Source: Garcia nutans
Taxonomy: Eukaryota > Streptophyta > Magnoliopsida > Malpighiales > Euphorbiaceae
Direction of reading: 5' to 3'
Assembly: GCA_947685225.1 (NCBI GenBank)
Contig: CANTUV010000037.1
Location: forward strand, 25,005,001-25,069,000
Length of the DNA: 64,000 bases
Translations under genes and position numbers: made by a program
Shown: positions 33,061-45,580 of the stretch, one piece after another
Numbering within the stretch: the first letter of the stretch is position 1
Layout: each line of letters starts with the position of its first letter
Notes under the pieces: generated by a model
Seen by the model: the letters and a program-made list of their open reading frames with translations, nothing else
Database searches by the model: none
Told to the model about the DNA's origin: nothing

Positions 33061-34143
33061 TCAAATTTGAAATAGTTGAGGATATTGATCTCGCATTGAT
33101 TGCTCACTCTCCCAAGTTGCCTCTTCCTTTGCATGATTCCTCCACAAAATCTTCACAAGTGGCACTTTCTTATTTCTCATTTCTTTCACTTCACGTGCCA
33201 AAATAGCAACTGGTTCTTCTTCAAATGTCAGATCTGAACTTACTTCGATAGATTCCATTGGCAAAACATGAGATGGATCTGACCTGTATCTCCTCAACAT
33301 AGACACATGGAATACATTATGGATCCTGTCCAACTCAGGTGGCAAAGCAAGCTGATAAGCAACTGGCCTAACTCTTTCCAAAACTTCATACGGTCCAATG
33401 AAACGAGGACTCAATTTCCCTTTCCGACCAAACCTCAAGATCTTCTTCCAAGGAGACACTTTCAAAAATACCTTATCTCCCACATTATACTCAATGTCTC
33501 TCCTCTTCAAATCTGAATAAGATTTCTGTCGATCTGAAGCTGCTTTCAACCTATCTCGAATCATTTTCACTTTCTCTTCAGTTTCTTTAACCAAATCAAG
33601 ACCAATTAACTTACCTTCACCAAGTTCATTCCAACATAGAGGTGTCCTACACCGTCTACCATACAATGCCTCGAATGGTGCCATACTAATGCTGGATTGA
33701 TGACTGTTGTTGTAAGCAAATTCCATAAGTGGTAAGAATTCATCCCAACTTCTAGAGAAATCGATGACACAGCTTCTCAACATGTCCTCGATAATCTGTA
33801 TCACCCTCTCAGACTACCCATCTGTCTGCGGATGAAAAGCAGTGCTGAAATGCAATGGAGAACCCAATGCACCATGTAAACTCTTCCAAAACCTGGAAGT
33901 AAATCGGGGATCTCGATCAGACACTATAGAAATTGGGACACCATGCAACTTCACAATCTCATGGATATACAGCTCAGCTAACCTCTCCAAAGAGTAATCC
34001 ATCCGAACCGGAAGAAAATGAGCTATCTTAGTCAACCTATCAACAATTACCCAAATAGCATCATGCTTCCTTTGTGTCAATGGTAAACCAGACACAAAAT
34101 CCATTGTCACTCTTTCCCATTTCCACTCAGGCACTGACAAAGG
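33061..34143 (-). pseudogene. pol (int): Element E integrase core and chromodomain
   Basis: This follows the stop at 34144-34146 (CAA to TAA) in the same frame. It has the integrase core with D in TMDFVSGLP, D in VSDRDPRF and, after a second stop at 33814-33816 (CAG to TAG in DGQSERV), the catalytic-glutamate region SERVIQ. GPY/F (FIGPYEVLERVRP) and chromodomain-like ILWRNHAKEEATWE follow, ending at 33061. All catalytic acids are preserved in the conceptual frame, but two nonsense codons prevent translation of the integrase as one piece. Confidence 0.9.
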
Positions 34144-36482
34144 TTAAAGTAACCCTGTTGGAACTTGATGTTCAGCTTTTACCCTCTGACATGTGAGACA
34201 TTTGGATACAAACTCCGCTATGTCTCTCTTCATACCAGAACACCAGTAATACTGCTTCAAATCATGATACATCTTTGTATTGCCCGGATGCATAGCAAAC
34301 ACTGACTGATGTGCTTCTTCTAAAATGATCTTTATCAAATTAGCATCATCAGGTACACACAATTTGTTCTTAAACCAAAGACTCCCATCATTTCTCACAA
34401 TAAAATCTCGACTCTTTCCATTCTGGCAATCTGAAATAATCTTTTGAGTCTTCTCATCAGCCACTTGAGCTTCTTTAATCTGATCCAACAACACTGGTTT
34501 CAATTGCAACTGTGCCAACAATGCACCATCATCATAAGATACAAATCTAGCATGCAACGCTCTTAACTCAAGAAGCAACGAGAGCGAATAAACAGTCAAA
34601 CCTGCTAAAGACTTCTGACTCAAGGCATCAGCAACAACATTTACTCTACCAGGATGATAATGGATCAAACAGTCGTAGTCTTTAATCAACTCTAACCATC
34701 TCCTCTGTCGAAGATTGAGCTCTCTTTGGACACCCAAATATTTTAAACTCTTATGATCAGTATAGATAAAACACTTCTCCCCATACAAATAGTGTTGCCA
34801 AATCTTTAATGCAAATACAATGGCTGCTAACTCTAAATCATGGGTCGGATAATTGAGCTCATGCTGTTTCAACTGTCGAGAAGCATAAGCTATAACTTTA
34901 CCTTCTTGCATTAGAACACAACCCAAACCATGATGTGAAGCATCACTGTAGATCACATAGGGTTTCTCTTCCACAGGTAAGGTAAGAACAGGCGCTTGAG
35001 TCAACATTTCTCTCAACTGATCAAAGCTAGCCTGACACTGATCTGTCCACACAAATCTAACTCCCTTTCGAAGCAATCTGGTAAGTGGAGTAGCTATCAA
35101 AGAAAATCCTTTCACAAACCGTCGGTAATAGCCTGCCAAACCCAGAAAACTTCTAACTTCAGTCACAGATTTTGGTGGACTCCAATTCAAAATAGCTTCA
35201 ACTTTACTCGGATCAACTCTAATGCCTTCTGCTGAAACTATATGACCGAGAAAAGTTACTTGATCAAGCCAAAACTCACACTTCGACAGTTTAGCAAACA
35301 ATTGCTTCTCTCTCAAAATTTGCAACACAATCCGCAGATGCATGTCATGCTCCTCCTCATTACGCGAATACACCAAAATGTCATCAATAAAGACCATTAC
35401 AAACTGATCCAAATAGGGCCTAAACACCCTATTCATCAAATCCATAAAAGCTGCAGGTGCATTCGTCAAACCAAAAGGCATAACTAGAAACTCATAATGC
35501 CCATACCTTGCACGAAAGGCTGTCTTAGGAACATCTTCAGCTCTGACCCTCAACTGATGGTACCCTGATCTCAAATCAATTTTGGAAAACACTGCTGCAC
35601 CCTTCAATTGATCAAAGAGATCATCAATTCTAGGCAAAGGATATTTATTTTTAATAGTCACCTTGTTCAATTGCCTATAATCGATACACAATCTCATAGT
35701 ACCGTCTTTCTTCTTCACAAACAAAATAGGAGCTCCCCACGGTGAAACACTAGGGATAAGAAACCCTTTATCCAACAACTCCTGCAATTGCACCTTCAAT
35801 TCTCTCAATTCAGCAGGTGCCATTCTATAAGGAGTAATAGAGATAGGAGTGGTACCAGGCAATAATTCAATACCAAACTCCACCTCTCTCTCAGGAGGCA
35901 ACCCTGGCAACTCCTCTGGAAACACATCTGGAAATTCTGCAACTGTAGGTATACTATCAATTTGAGAACCCCTCACTGTTGTATCCACAATATGAGCAAG
36001 GTAAGCATCACACCCTTTTCTAATCAATCTTCTAGCTGCAATAGCTGAAACAAACAAGGATGCTAGCTGTCCCTGCTCACTAGATACTAACACCTCTCTA
36101 CCATCGCTGGTTCTCAAAGTAACAACATTCTTTTTATAGTCTACCACAGCTCCATGTCTAGATAGCCAGTCCATGCCTAGGATCACATCATATTCCTTAA
36201 AAGGCATCTCAATCAAATCTCCAAGGAACTCCTCACCTTGAACCACCACTGCACTATCTCGATGCACTTTGCTAACAATCACACTATGCCCTAAAGGATT
36301 TGTCACCAATACACCAAATCCTAGGGATTCAGCATGCAATTCAGACACAGGCAGAACAAATGCACTAATATATGAATGCGTGGATCCGGGATCAATCAAA
36401 GCAAGTACTGAAGTATCAAATAAAGAGAAAGTACCAGCAATGACTGCAGAAGCATCTGGTTGTCTCTGCATAACATAAATCC
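34144..36482 (-). pseudogene. pol (pr-rt-rh): Element E protease, reverse transcriptase, RNase H and integrase zinc domain
   Basis: Open without interruption for its whole length. Protease ALIDPGSTHSYIS lies just after the start. RT has LCIDYRQLNK, YPLPRIDDLF and catalytic FIDDILVYS. RNase H has YSDAS, DLELAAIVFA, TDHKSLKYL and NVVADALS. The integrase zinc domain (MHPGN...CLTCQRVKAEHQ) is at the C-terminal end, terminated by TAA at 34144-34146. One curious RT change is DKGFLIPSVSP where the others have DKGFIRPSVSP. The frame continues from gag (stop 37132-37134), so this section would be translated only if that stop were suppressed. Confidence 0.92.
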
Positions 36483-37701
36483 TCTGAGAAGATCCAGCCT
36501 CCTCTGGTCTACTCTCCCTGGATGTAGAACCTCCTCTAGAACTGAACCCAGATCTGCCTCCTCTGCTGAAACCTCTGCCTCCTCGACCTCCCCTCACATT
36601 AGATCGAGAAGCTGCAGAATCTACTGACATCTGTTCCTGCCTCTCAGGACAATCTCTAACAAAATGATCAGGTGATCCACATCTGAAACATACCCCTGCT
36701 ACACCAGTCTTCCAACAAGTACCACCATGTGGCCTACCACAATGAATGCATATGGGTAAGGTGGATCTCTGCATCACTGGGGTCGGAGCACTTGCCACTG
36801 AAACTGTAGGTCTAGATCTCTGCCTCTGAAACTGTACTGACCTACCAGCTAGCCTCTGACTCCTACTAAACCGAGGAACAAAACTTCCTTTACCTCTTTT
36901 CGCAGATGAAGACCCTGCCTCAAACTGGGGCCTTCTAACCCTGATCTCTTCCTCTGAAGCAGCTGCAATAACCTGAGCTCTTTCCACACTCCGAACTGCT
37001 GCCACAAGCTGGGAAAAATCATGATATCTAGATCCAGCCACAAGACACAAGATAGAGGGCCTCAATCCCTCCTCAAATCTCCTGCATCTATCTATCTCAT
37101 CTGATATAATACCCCCAGCATACTGGCTCAACTAGATAAACTCTAACTCATATTCCGTCACAGTCCGGTGATCTTGCTTCAAGCTTAGAAACTCCATTTT
37201 CTTCACATCCTTATACTCCCTCGGAGTATACTTCAATTCAAATTCTCTTAGAAAATCAGCATAGGACAAGGTAGGTGGATCATCCATAGCATGAGGCACT
37301 GTCTTCCACCAGTTATATGCATCCTTCTGCAACAAGGATCTTGCATAATCAAATTTTTCTTCTGGAGTGGCTTGTAACTGAACAAATATTCTCTGTACTT
37401 TATCTAGCCACTGCTCAGCTACAGCTGGATCAATAGTACCCAAGAAATCTTCTGCTCCGTACTTCCTTAATTTATCATACTGTCTCACTGATACCAAAGG
37501 CTGTGGGGGTGGCGGTGGTTGCACTGGTGCTTGCCTCATAATCTGTATCACATGCCTAAGCCAAACTGGTGGAACATCCTCACCAGCTGGTCCCCCCGAT
37601 ACAGAAGCAGGTGCCTCTCCAGCACTATCCACTCTAGCTCCATCATCAGGAGCAACACTCTCCACACTACCCTCAACTGACTGACGCAAATGAGGATCCA
37701 T
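36483..37701 (-). pseudogene. gag: Element E gag
   Basis: The ATG at 37699-37701 follows the conserved TTTGCAG by 12 bp. It begins MDPHLRQSVEGS, with a proline-rich stretch near residue 60. The Gag core follows (GAEDFLGTIDPAVAEQWLDK, LKYTPREYKD), interrupted by TAG at 37132-37134, where B has CGA. After the stop come a basic linker and two zinc clusters (CIHCGRPHGGTC and CFRCGSPDHFVRDC, the second intact), then a Gly-Arg-rich tail. As in B, the frame runs straight into protease with no Gag-Pro stop. Confidence 0.9.
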
Positions 37702-37850
37702 CACAACCTATATCTGCAAACACAGCAGAATACTTCTCATTAAAGATCAGAGACTGCCAATACCAACATGTATGTTATTCAAAAATCCACTTTTTAAAAT
37801 CAAAACATTCTTTTTCTTACACTTGACCTAGGTTGAGAATCTCAAACCTA

Positions 37851-37863
37851 GGCTCTGATACCA
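37851..37863 (-). other. Primer binding site of element E
   Basis: TGGTATCAGAGCC on the element strand, 7 bp from the 5' LTR. Initiator-Met tRNA type. Confidence 0.9.
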
Positions 37864-37870
37864 AAACAGT

Positions 37871-40024
37871 TGTAACACCCCTATATCCCGTATACGTACC
37901 AAGCATGCTTAAACAATCGTAATATACGTATACTGAATATAGAAAATGCCACATTTTAAAATAATACACAACAAATATCTTTGTAAATAAGTGAAACCAA
38001 TCTTAAACATTTTAAAAGAAATCCAAAAGGCACCATATATAAAAAAAAATTTATTAATTCACAGCGGAAGTTATTACAAATATGTTATAAATCAAAGATT
38101 ACAAAACATAGAATATATATACATGATTGGCAGCTCTTCTCTGATCTTTAAGTCCCAAAAGAAAATCCTCAGTGTCTAGTCTCACTTGGTCTCGAGGAGC
38201 TCTCAGGTTCAACTCTGTCACCTGCACGATCAAACACTATCGCGCTAAGCCCACGGCTTAGTAGTACAAAGTATACTAACATGATGCTTTAGTATGATAT
38301 AATGTCACAATTAATCTCATACATCATTTAAAAGAATATCACATTTCCACATCATACTTTGTTCAATGTCATAACAACATTCATATTACATCTTCATAGT
38401 TCCATTAGTTTTACCATTCAAGAATCACATTAAATACAAAGACAAGTATGGGCCCAAAACACACTAATATGCTATTCAATTTTAAGAGTTAATGCTTTGG
38501 TTTTGTTATCACATTTATCATTATCATAAACCCAACTAGGCTTCAAGGATTAGGTTAAACCAAGCTTCAAGGGGAACAAAGCATGTTAAGTATCAACCCA
38601 ACTTGGCTTCAAGAACCAACCCAACCTAGCTTCAAGGGTTGTAACATCTCAATTAGGCTTCAAGGATCAAATCCAACCTAACTTCAAGAGATTGTTACCA
38701 TTAGGCATGCCACCAACAACAAAACTCTGAAAATGAATAACACATTAGACACACAATTCATTTATTATTTCATTCTCAATTCTCATCATCAATTAGGCAA
38801 ACATGCCTTATGTCTTTCAATGGAATCATCATAGCCAATCACAATGGCTTCACATCATATTTGAGTTATCATAGCCAATCACAATGGCCTCATATCATAT
38901 CATATCTCAATTCATATTACACATATAGCATCATTGATATAACATTTCAAAGTACATTATTCATATAACACATTACCATTCACAAGATGCACAATGCATA
39001 AAACATAACATTGTTCATATAGTATCATATGCATCATCAAATGTATGTTCAATCTTAACAAAGCAAGAAGAGCAAAGGACAATCACAGTAGCCAACACAC
39101 TCAAGGGACACGGACAAGCTTGTGGCCGTGTCTCTCAACACAATTCAAGCCGAGGCAGACACGGCCAAGGGACACGGCGAAGACAGTGGCCGTGTCTCTC
39201 CAAAAATCATCCAACACGGCCAAATTTCCTTAGACTTGGCCGTGTCTCCCAAAAATTCTTTAGTTTGGCCGTGTCTCTTCCTTAGTTGGGCCGTGTCTCT
39301 CAAGAATAGAAACCCTAACCATGGCCAAATCTCTTTTGATTGAATTAAAACACATTAAACACAACATAACCTTATTCTTTCAATATCAACATCCACTTAA
39401 CTTACCATCTTCAAACCAAAACCAACACCAATTTAACTTTGTAACTTACAATCAATTTCAACACTTATAAACACATCTCAAACACACCTAATCATAATAT
39501 TAACAAATCACAACTCACTTCAAACATAACAAAAGAAAACAATAGAGTACTTACTTAAAATTGAGGCAATTTCACAAATCTCCAACTTAATCCTTTGATT
39601 CTCCCTTCAATTTGATTTTAGAAATCAACAAAAATCACTCTTGTTCTTTGGCTTTGGAGGGCCGGCCACCACAAGAGAAAGAGAAGAAGAAGAAAAGAAA
39701 AAATGAAGACAAGTCAACTTCTCTTCTTCTTTAAATCTCCACCAAGCAATTCTAACAAAGCAAAATTACTTAAATTTCCTTTTCTATTTGTTCTCACTTC
39801 CTTTAAAACTCTTGCCCTCTTTAGTAATTTCACTCATCCCAAATTAAAATATCTTCTTCCCTTGACTCTCCATTTGACCAACATATATGTTATATATATT
39901 AACATATATACAACATATACATTCCATTAACACAATCATTTCCTTTGTAAAACCATATATACATTTAATTCAAATCAAACAACAATTGTATTAAAACTTC
40001 TAGGGCATACATTGAGATATTACA
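37871..40024 (-). repeat. 5' LTR of element E
   Basis: 2154 bp, a near-identical partner of 30859-33014, ending at 40024 with the duplication gaaat following. It contains the double hairpin (38224-38260, here with a perfect TAAGCC/GGCTTA stem), the GACACGGCC array (39103-39300) and GGCCGGCC (39660-39667). Confidence 0.93.
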
Positions 40025-41531
40025 GAAATAAATCAAAGCATAATCAAGTATGGAAGTGAATAAAGCAAATAAAAGTCCAATTATGGCCACTGTGACTTTT
40101 TATGGAATTAAAATAAATTAGGGTTTTATGTTTTAAAGGGTTGGTAAGACTCTTTGATTAACAAAATTAAGGTTTGAATGATGATATCATGAAACTAGGG
40201 TTTTAAACACTTTAAAATACTTTAATTTGTGATTTTTGGTTATTGGGTTCCTAAGCTACTGTGTAAAATTTAGGTTTTTATGTTTTTATGTTTTTTAATG
40301 TTTTAAAAGGATTAGGGTTCATAAAAATTAGGGTTTAAGGTTTTAAAAGGGTTAGTGTTCCTTATTTTGGGTTTAAAAGTTGAATTTTTGATTTTAGAAT
40401 TTAGAAGTAGGGTCACGGGTGGTGAATAATTTTTAGGGTTTTAGAAATCAATTTGATAATTTCATGAAGTTTTATGAATTTAAACAAATAAATTAAAGTT
40501 TTTATAAGTAGAAAAAAATGTTTTAGAAGAATTTTTGAATGAAATAGAACCTACTTTAAGATTTTAAAAGAAGCATAATTTACATCTTAGTTTTGTTGAA
40601 AAATATGTTAAATTAGAGTTTTAAGGTTTTTGAGAAGAAAAAATAACAATTTTAAGCCTTTTGGAAGATAAACCAACGAAATAAGGTTTTTTTTTTTGCT
40701 TTAGAAAAACTAAATTAAAGTTCAAAGGTTTTTAATTTTGATTTCATAGATTTGCTACTGTGTAAAAAAAAACAATTAAAGAAAATTAATTAACACATAC
40801 CTTCTTTTGATGATTTCTCCAAAAACAATTCTTCTTGGATGAACTAGCTCCAAAGATAAGCTTTTTTTGCCTTTGAATCCTCTAAATCGTGCTACTGCTG
40901 TTCCAGAAAAAAGTTTAATTGAATTTCTTCTTTTCCTTCCTTGATTTGGTTTCAAATTTTCCAAACTCCTCTTGGATTTTTGCCTCCCTTAAATTAATTG
41001 CCTTTGGTCCTTATTTATAGTTGTTTGAGGTTGTTTATTCTTAATTATTTAAGGTAAGTAATATTAATAAAAAAGAGAAACAAAAACCTAATTGGATTAG
41101 GTTTCGAAAAATTTGCGCCGGAAAATTTGCGGTGCCAAAAAAAACAGCTGCGGAAAAACTGCGCTGGCGAAAAAATCTGCTGCAGCTGTCTACGGTAGCG
41201 CTCGCGGAGCGGGCCCGTAAGCTATTTCGCAGGCAGAAAATTTTTGCGTGCGAAATAGCACAGTTATTTCGCCTGCAGGAATTTCCTGCAGGCCAAATGC
41301 CCACGGGCCCGCGCGACAATTTTTTCGTCGCCTATTTTTTCGAGTCTGATTTTTATTTTTATTTTTATTTTCTGACTTTTATTTGTTTATTTCTATTTTT
41401 TATTAATAAAAATTAGATACTAAAGCAAAAATTATTTAATAAAAATTATTGTGGATCAATTAGACAACAAAAACCATTTTAGACTAAATAAAACATATTG
41501 GACCGGATTGGGTCAAAATTGAGGGTCTACA

Positions 41532-41794
41532 AGTTTTTGAGAGTTCTGTACTTAATAGTCTAACAAGGAAGAAGGACAAAAAGATAAAATGCTCAAAGAA
41601 AGGGAAAGAAAAATAAAAAGAAATAAAAGGGAGAAGAAGAAAAGAAACGAATTTGGGTACCAAACGTTTTTGCAATGGAAAAGACTATTACAATCAAGAT
41701 TCAAGTTAACGCCAAAAAGAAAGAACAATGTTCAAAGCTCTGTCTTTTCATACTCCCAAAAGTTTTAACAAGCAGTTTGTAGTGTGAAGGTTTG
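41532..41794 (+). other. Element D post-gag region, second segment
   Basis: A 263-bp remnant between solo LTR J and element F, purine-rich (about 41568-41650), with no ORF of interest. The last five bases, gtttg, are the target duplication of F. Confidence 0.7.
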
Positions 41795-43039
41795 TGTAAT
41801 ATCCCAATGTATGCCCTAGAAGTTTTGGATATTATTGTTGTTTTAATTGGATTGAATGTATATGTTAATTTAAAAGACAAAAGAATTTAAAAGAAAGTGT
41901 ATATGTTGTATAAATGGAAGTATAAATAACATATACATAAGTCAAAATGGATGGTCAAAGGAAGAGGATATTTATTTGTTATGTGTGAAATTACTAAAAA
42001 GGGCATATAAGTGAAAAGAAGTTAAGTTAAATGGATGAGGGCATTTAAGTAAATTACTTTTTGGAATGCATGGTGGAGGTTTAAATAGAAGAGAAATTTG
42101 ACTTTTCTTCATTTCTTCTTCTTTCCTTCTCCATTGTTGGCCGCCCATCCTAAACAAAAGAGAGAGCAAGAGTGAGTTGGGGTTTAAAGCTCAAATTGAA
42201 GGAGTTTTCAAGTGATTAAGTGGAAATCCAAGAAGTTTCATTATTTTGGTAAGTTCTCTTTCTTGATTTCTCTTATTATTTGAAGTTCTGTAAAAGATTG
42301 ATTGTTGATATTTGAAAGTAGGGTTGTGTTGATTGTTATATGTTGGAATATGTTTGATTTAATTGATTGTGGTGTTGGTTTTGGTTTGAAAATGACAAGT
42401 TAAGTGGATGTTGGTATTGAAAGAGTAAGAGTGATGTTGGTTTTAGGGTTTTGAAGTGGTAAGTGGTGTTTAACTTGAGTTTGATCAATTATTTTCATAG
42501 ATCTTCATGTTGTTTGTGTTTGTTGGAGTTGTAAGTCTAGAATATGTGAATTTGGTCGAAGGCAGTAGCAATTGGAATGCCACGCCCGTGGCCTTGGTTG
42601 CCATGGCCGTGGCCATTTGTAGCCATGGCCGTGGAGGTGTGGAGCAAGGGAGGCAGAACCATAATCTAACTGTAACACCCCGATACTCTATATAAGTACT
42701 ATACATATACATCATATACATACAGTAGGTATATAAAGTATAAGGATGTCACTAGTTATCACAAATTTAAAATCTTTACTTTCATTCCAAAATCATATCA
42801 TTATATTGAAATATATAAACGTACTTTCAAAATCAATATCCTTTTTATAATAATACATATATATATATATAAATTACATTGTCTCTTCAATAGGTTCATT
42901 TATACATATAAATACATTCTTGTGAAAATACAATATAATTAACTATTACATGCATGCATCACCATCTAGTTGGTCTCGAACTATACTTGCTCTCTTCGTG
43001 ACATACTGACTTAACTCCAGCTCCATCACCCATTTACCT

Positions 43040-43076
43040 GCGCGATTAACATAACCGCGCTAAGCTCGAAAGCTTA
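43040..43076 (-). other. Double hairpin with compensatory change in LTR G
   Basis: On the element strand TAAGCT-TTCG-AGCTTA is followed by GCGCGGTT-atgtt-AATCGCGC. Relative to A/B/E/F the closing C-G pair of the first stem has become U-A. In the second stem an A-U pair has become G-U and the stem is extended. Confidence 0.8.
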
Positions 43077-44637
43077 GTAGAACAAGTAAACATTAAAATA
43101 TGCAATACAAAGGATACATACCTCATATGTTTAGCCTCACGTTTTATCATTTTCTTACTCTGTTTTCTTCTTTTATATATGCATTCTTCATATATTCCTA
43201 TTAATCTCATATATGATTTACATATACATATATATAACATAACCATCAAACATAGTTCAATAAATTGATAGAACCTTCATATAATGATACTTACCAATTT
43301 CATTTCATACATATCATATATATCGTTTTATACTTCATAATTGCATATTTCATATAACTTCACAAACCACATCTCCTTTCAATAATTCATTTATGTTATA
43401 TAATCATATCACAACATTACATTTACTTATCATGTCATACTTCATAATATCACATCTCATTCATTTAATTCATTATCCATTATTCACCATTCATAAATCA
43501 TATTTAAACAAACACAAGCATGGGCCCAAAGACACTAATATGCCATTCAACTTTCAGAGTTAATGTTTTGGTTTATATATCACATTTATCATTATCATTA
43601 TCCCAACTAGGCTTCAAGGATTATGTTCAACCAAGCTTCAAGGGGAACAAAGCATGCTAAGTATCAACCCAACTTGGCTTCAAGAACAAAACCCAACCTA
43701 GCTTCAAGGGTTGTAACATCTCAATTAGGCTTCAAGGACTAGACCCAACCAAGCTTCAAGGGGAGTAAAACATGTTAAACTTCAACCCAACTTGGCTTCA
43801 AGGATCAAATCCAACCTAACTTCAAGAGATTGTTACTAATAGGCATGCCACCAACAACAAAACTCTGAAAATGAATAACATATTAGACACACAATTCATT
43901 CATTATTTCATTATCAATTTCATTCTCATTCTTATCATCATTTAGGCAAACATGCCTCAATCATCATTTACATCATCATAGCCAATCACAATGGCATCAT
44001 TTAGGCAAACATGCCTCAATTGTTTCTTTCAAATCTTTATAGCCAATCACAATGGCTTCATTCATCATCATTTCTCAATCCACATTTCATATTTCACCCT
44101 TAACACATATATAATCATTCATCATATCATTTGCATCATGCAAATCATATCATTCATATTCCATATCACATACATTTCATACTTCATCTTATATATATAT
44201 ATACATATATACATATACATAACCATTCATCATTCAAGTATACACAATCAATTGCATTATCCTATCCTCACACCTTTCACCTTTCATAACACATATATAC
44301 ATTGGATGCTTTCACATTTCACATATTTGATTATACCCTCATATCTTTTGTATTTCATAACATATACATTATTTATATACATATTTATCAATTATATAAT
44401 AAATTACTTAATACATTTATCATCAAATGTACTAATGTTCCAAGTCATATAAATATATATAAGCAAATAAGGTTTTGTACTTCCCTTCAAAGAAACTCAC
44501 ACCCACTTAGACTTCTCTTCCTTAGATTCTTCAATATTTGGATTAGGGCCATTCAATCTCTTAAAAACCTAATCCAAAAGTGATCATACACATGAGATAA
44601 TATAAATAAGAATCAACTAGAGCAAACTCAACACATG

Positions 44638-44990
44638 ACACGCTCACCCACACGGGCGTGTTCCTGATCGTGCCCTAACTCCCCAACACAGAAACATTGA
44701 CACGCTCATAACCACGGGCGTGTCACTGGGCGTGTAATACCTTCTGTATCTCAAACATATTGACACGTCCCACAACATGAACGTGTTCATGGCCGTGTCA
44801 ATTCTCCAAACTCACAGTAGCTATGACACGCTCAATAACACGGGCGTGTTACTGGTCGTGTCAATTCTACTGTCACACAGAACTTGTGACACGCTCAGTG
44901 ACATGGGCGTGTCACTGCTCGTGTTACAAACCCCAAAAACAGAACCAACGACACGCCTAACAATCTGGCCGTGACCATGGGCGTGTCAGG
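44638..44990. repeat. Six-unit array of GACACG...CACGGGCGTG...CGTGTC in LTR G
   Basis: Units begin near 44638, 44699, 44762, 44825, 44886 and 44950. Each starts GACACG(CTCA), has a central CACGGGCGTG-like palindrome and ends near CGTGTC about 38 bp later, so the unit ends are inverted repeats. Spacers are unrelated. Confidence 0.8.
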
Positions 44991-45436
44991 CTAAAAACCC
45001 AGATTCCGATCAACACAAAACAACATCTAACAAAACACTTCTTTTAGCCATCATCCACTCCAAACAATCTTCACCAAACACACCCAAAACCATAACAAAC
45101 TTACAAAAACACCAACAACACTTAAAACACACACCAATCATCATTATAAACATCATCCATGTATTAATTAATCAAATCCCCAAATTCATTAAACTAAACC
45201 CTTACTCAACAATTCATCATCATCCATATCAATTAATCATATTATCACCATCAAATTACCAATTCAACACACACACACATAACTTACCAACAATCATCAA
45301 TCACCAAACCCAATCAAATATCCACACAACTCAAAGAAACAAGAGAATCAAGAAGAAACTTACTTAAATATCTTGTCAAATCCTCATCTCCATCTTCAAT
45401 CCTCTAAAAATCCTTAAGAATTTGGTGTATAAATCA

Positions 45437-45580
45437 TCTCTCTCTCTCTCTCTCTCTCGTCCAAGAAGAAGAACCTCTCTCTCTCTCTCTCGTACACGAA
45501 GAAGAAGAAGAAGAAGAAGAAGAAAGAATCTTCTTTTCTTTGTTCTTATCCCCAAAATATATATATATATATAATAATAA
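45437..45580. repeat. Microsatellite cluster (TC)n, (GAA)n, (AT)n, (AAT)n
   Basis: Two (TC)n runs separated by gtccaagaagaagaacc, then (GAA)n and (AT)n/(AAT)n runs inside LTR G. The similar gtccaagaagaag and gtacacgaagaag junctions suggest a local duplication. Confidence 0.85.

Larger units (their letters stand above)
30859..40024 (-). mobile_element. Element E: complete Del/Tekay-like Ty3/Gypsy retrotransposon
   Basis: 9166 bp with LTRs of 2156 and 2154 bp, primer site 37851-37863, gag-pol in one frame with three stops, and polypurine tract 33015-33033. The perfect duplication gaaat is at 30854-30858 and 40025-40029. The LTRs differ by roughly 1% by eye. Its LTR is a subfamily distinct from A/F and B. 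Confidence 0.95.
30143..41531 (-). repeat. Solo LTR J (TAT/Ogre-type, inverted), split by element E
   Basis: The pieces 30143-30858 and 40030-41531 make a ~2.2-kb minus-strand LTR, running from tgtgagcgagg to gggtctaca on the plus strand. Flanks are agttc (30138-30142) and agttt (41532-41536), a probable duplication with one mutation. It carries the hairpin CCGGTTC-attg-GAACCGG (30388-30405). No internal region adjoins it, so it is a solo LTR. E is inserted at gaaat. Confidence 0.85.

Noticed and set aside
43991..44452. 153-residue hydrophobic ORF in solo LTR G
   Set aside because: Ile/His/Tyr-rich translation of an (AT)-rich LTR stretch; no start context or family resemblance.
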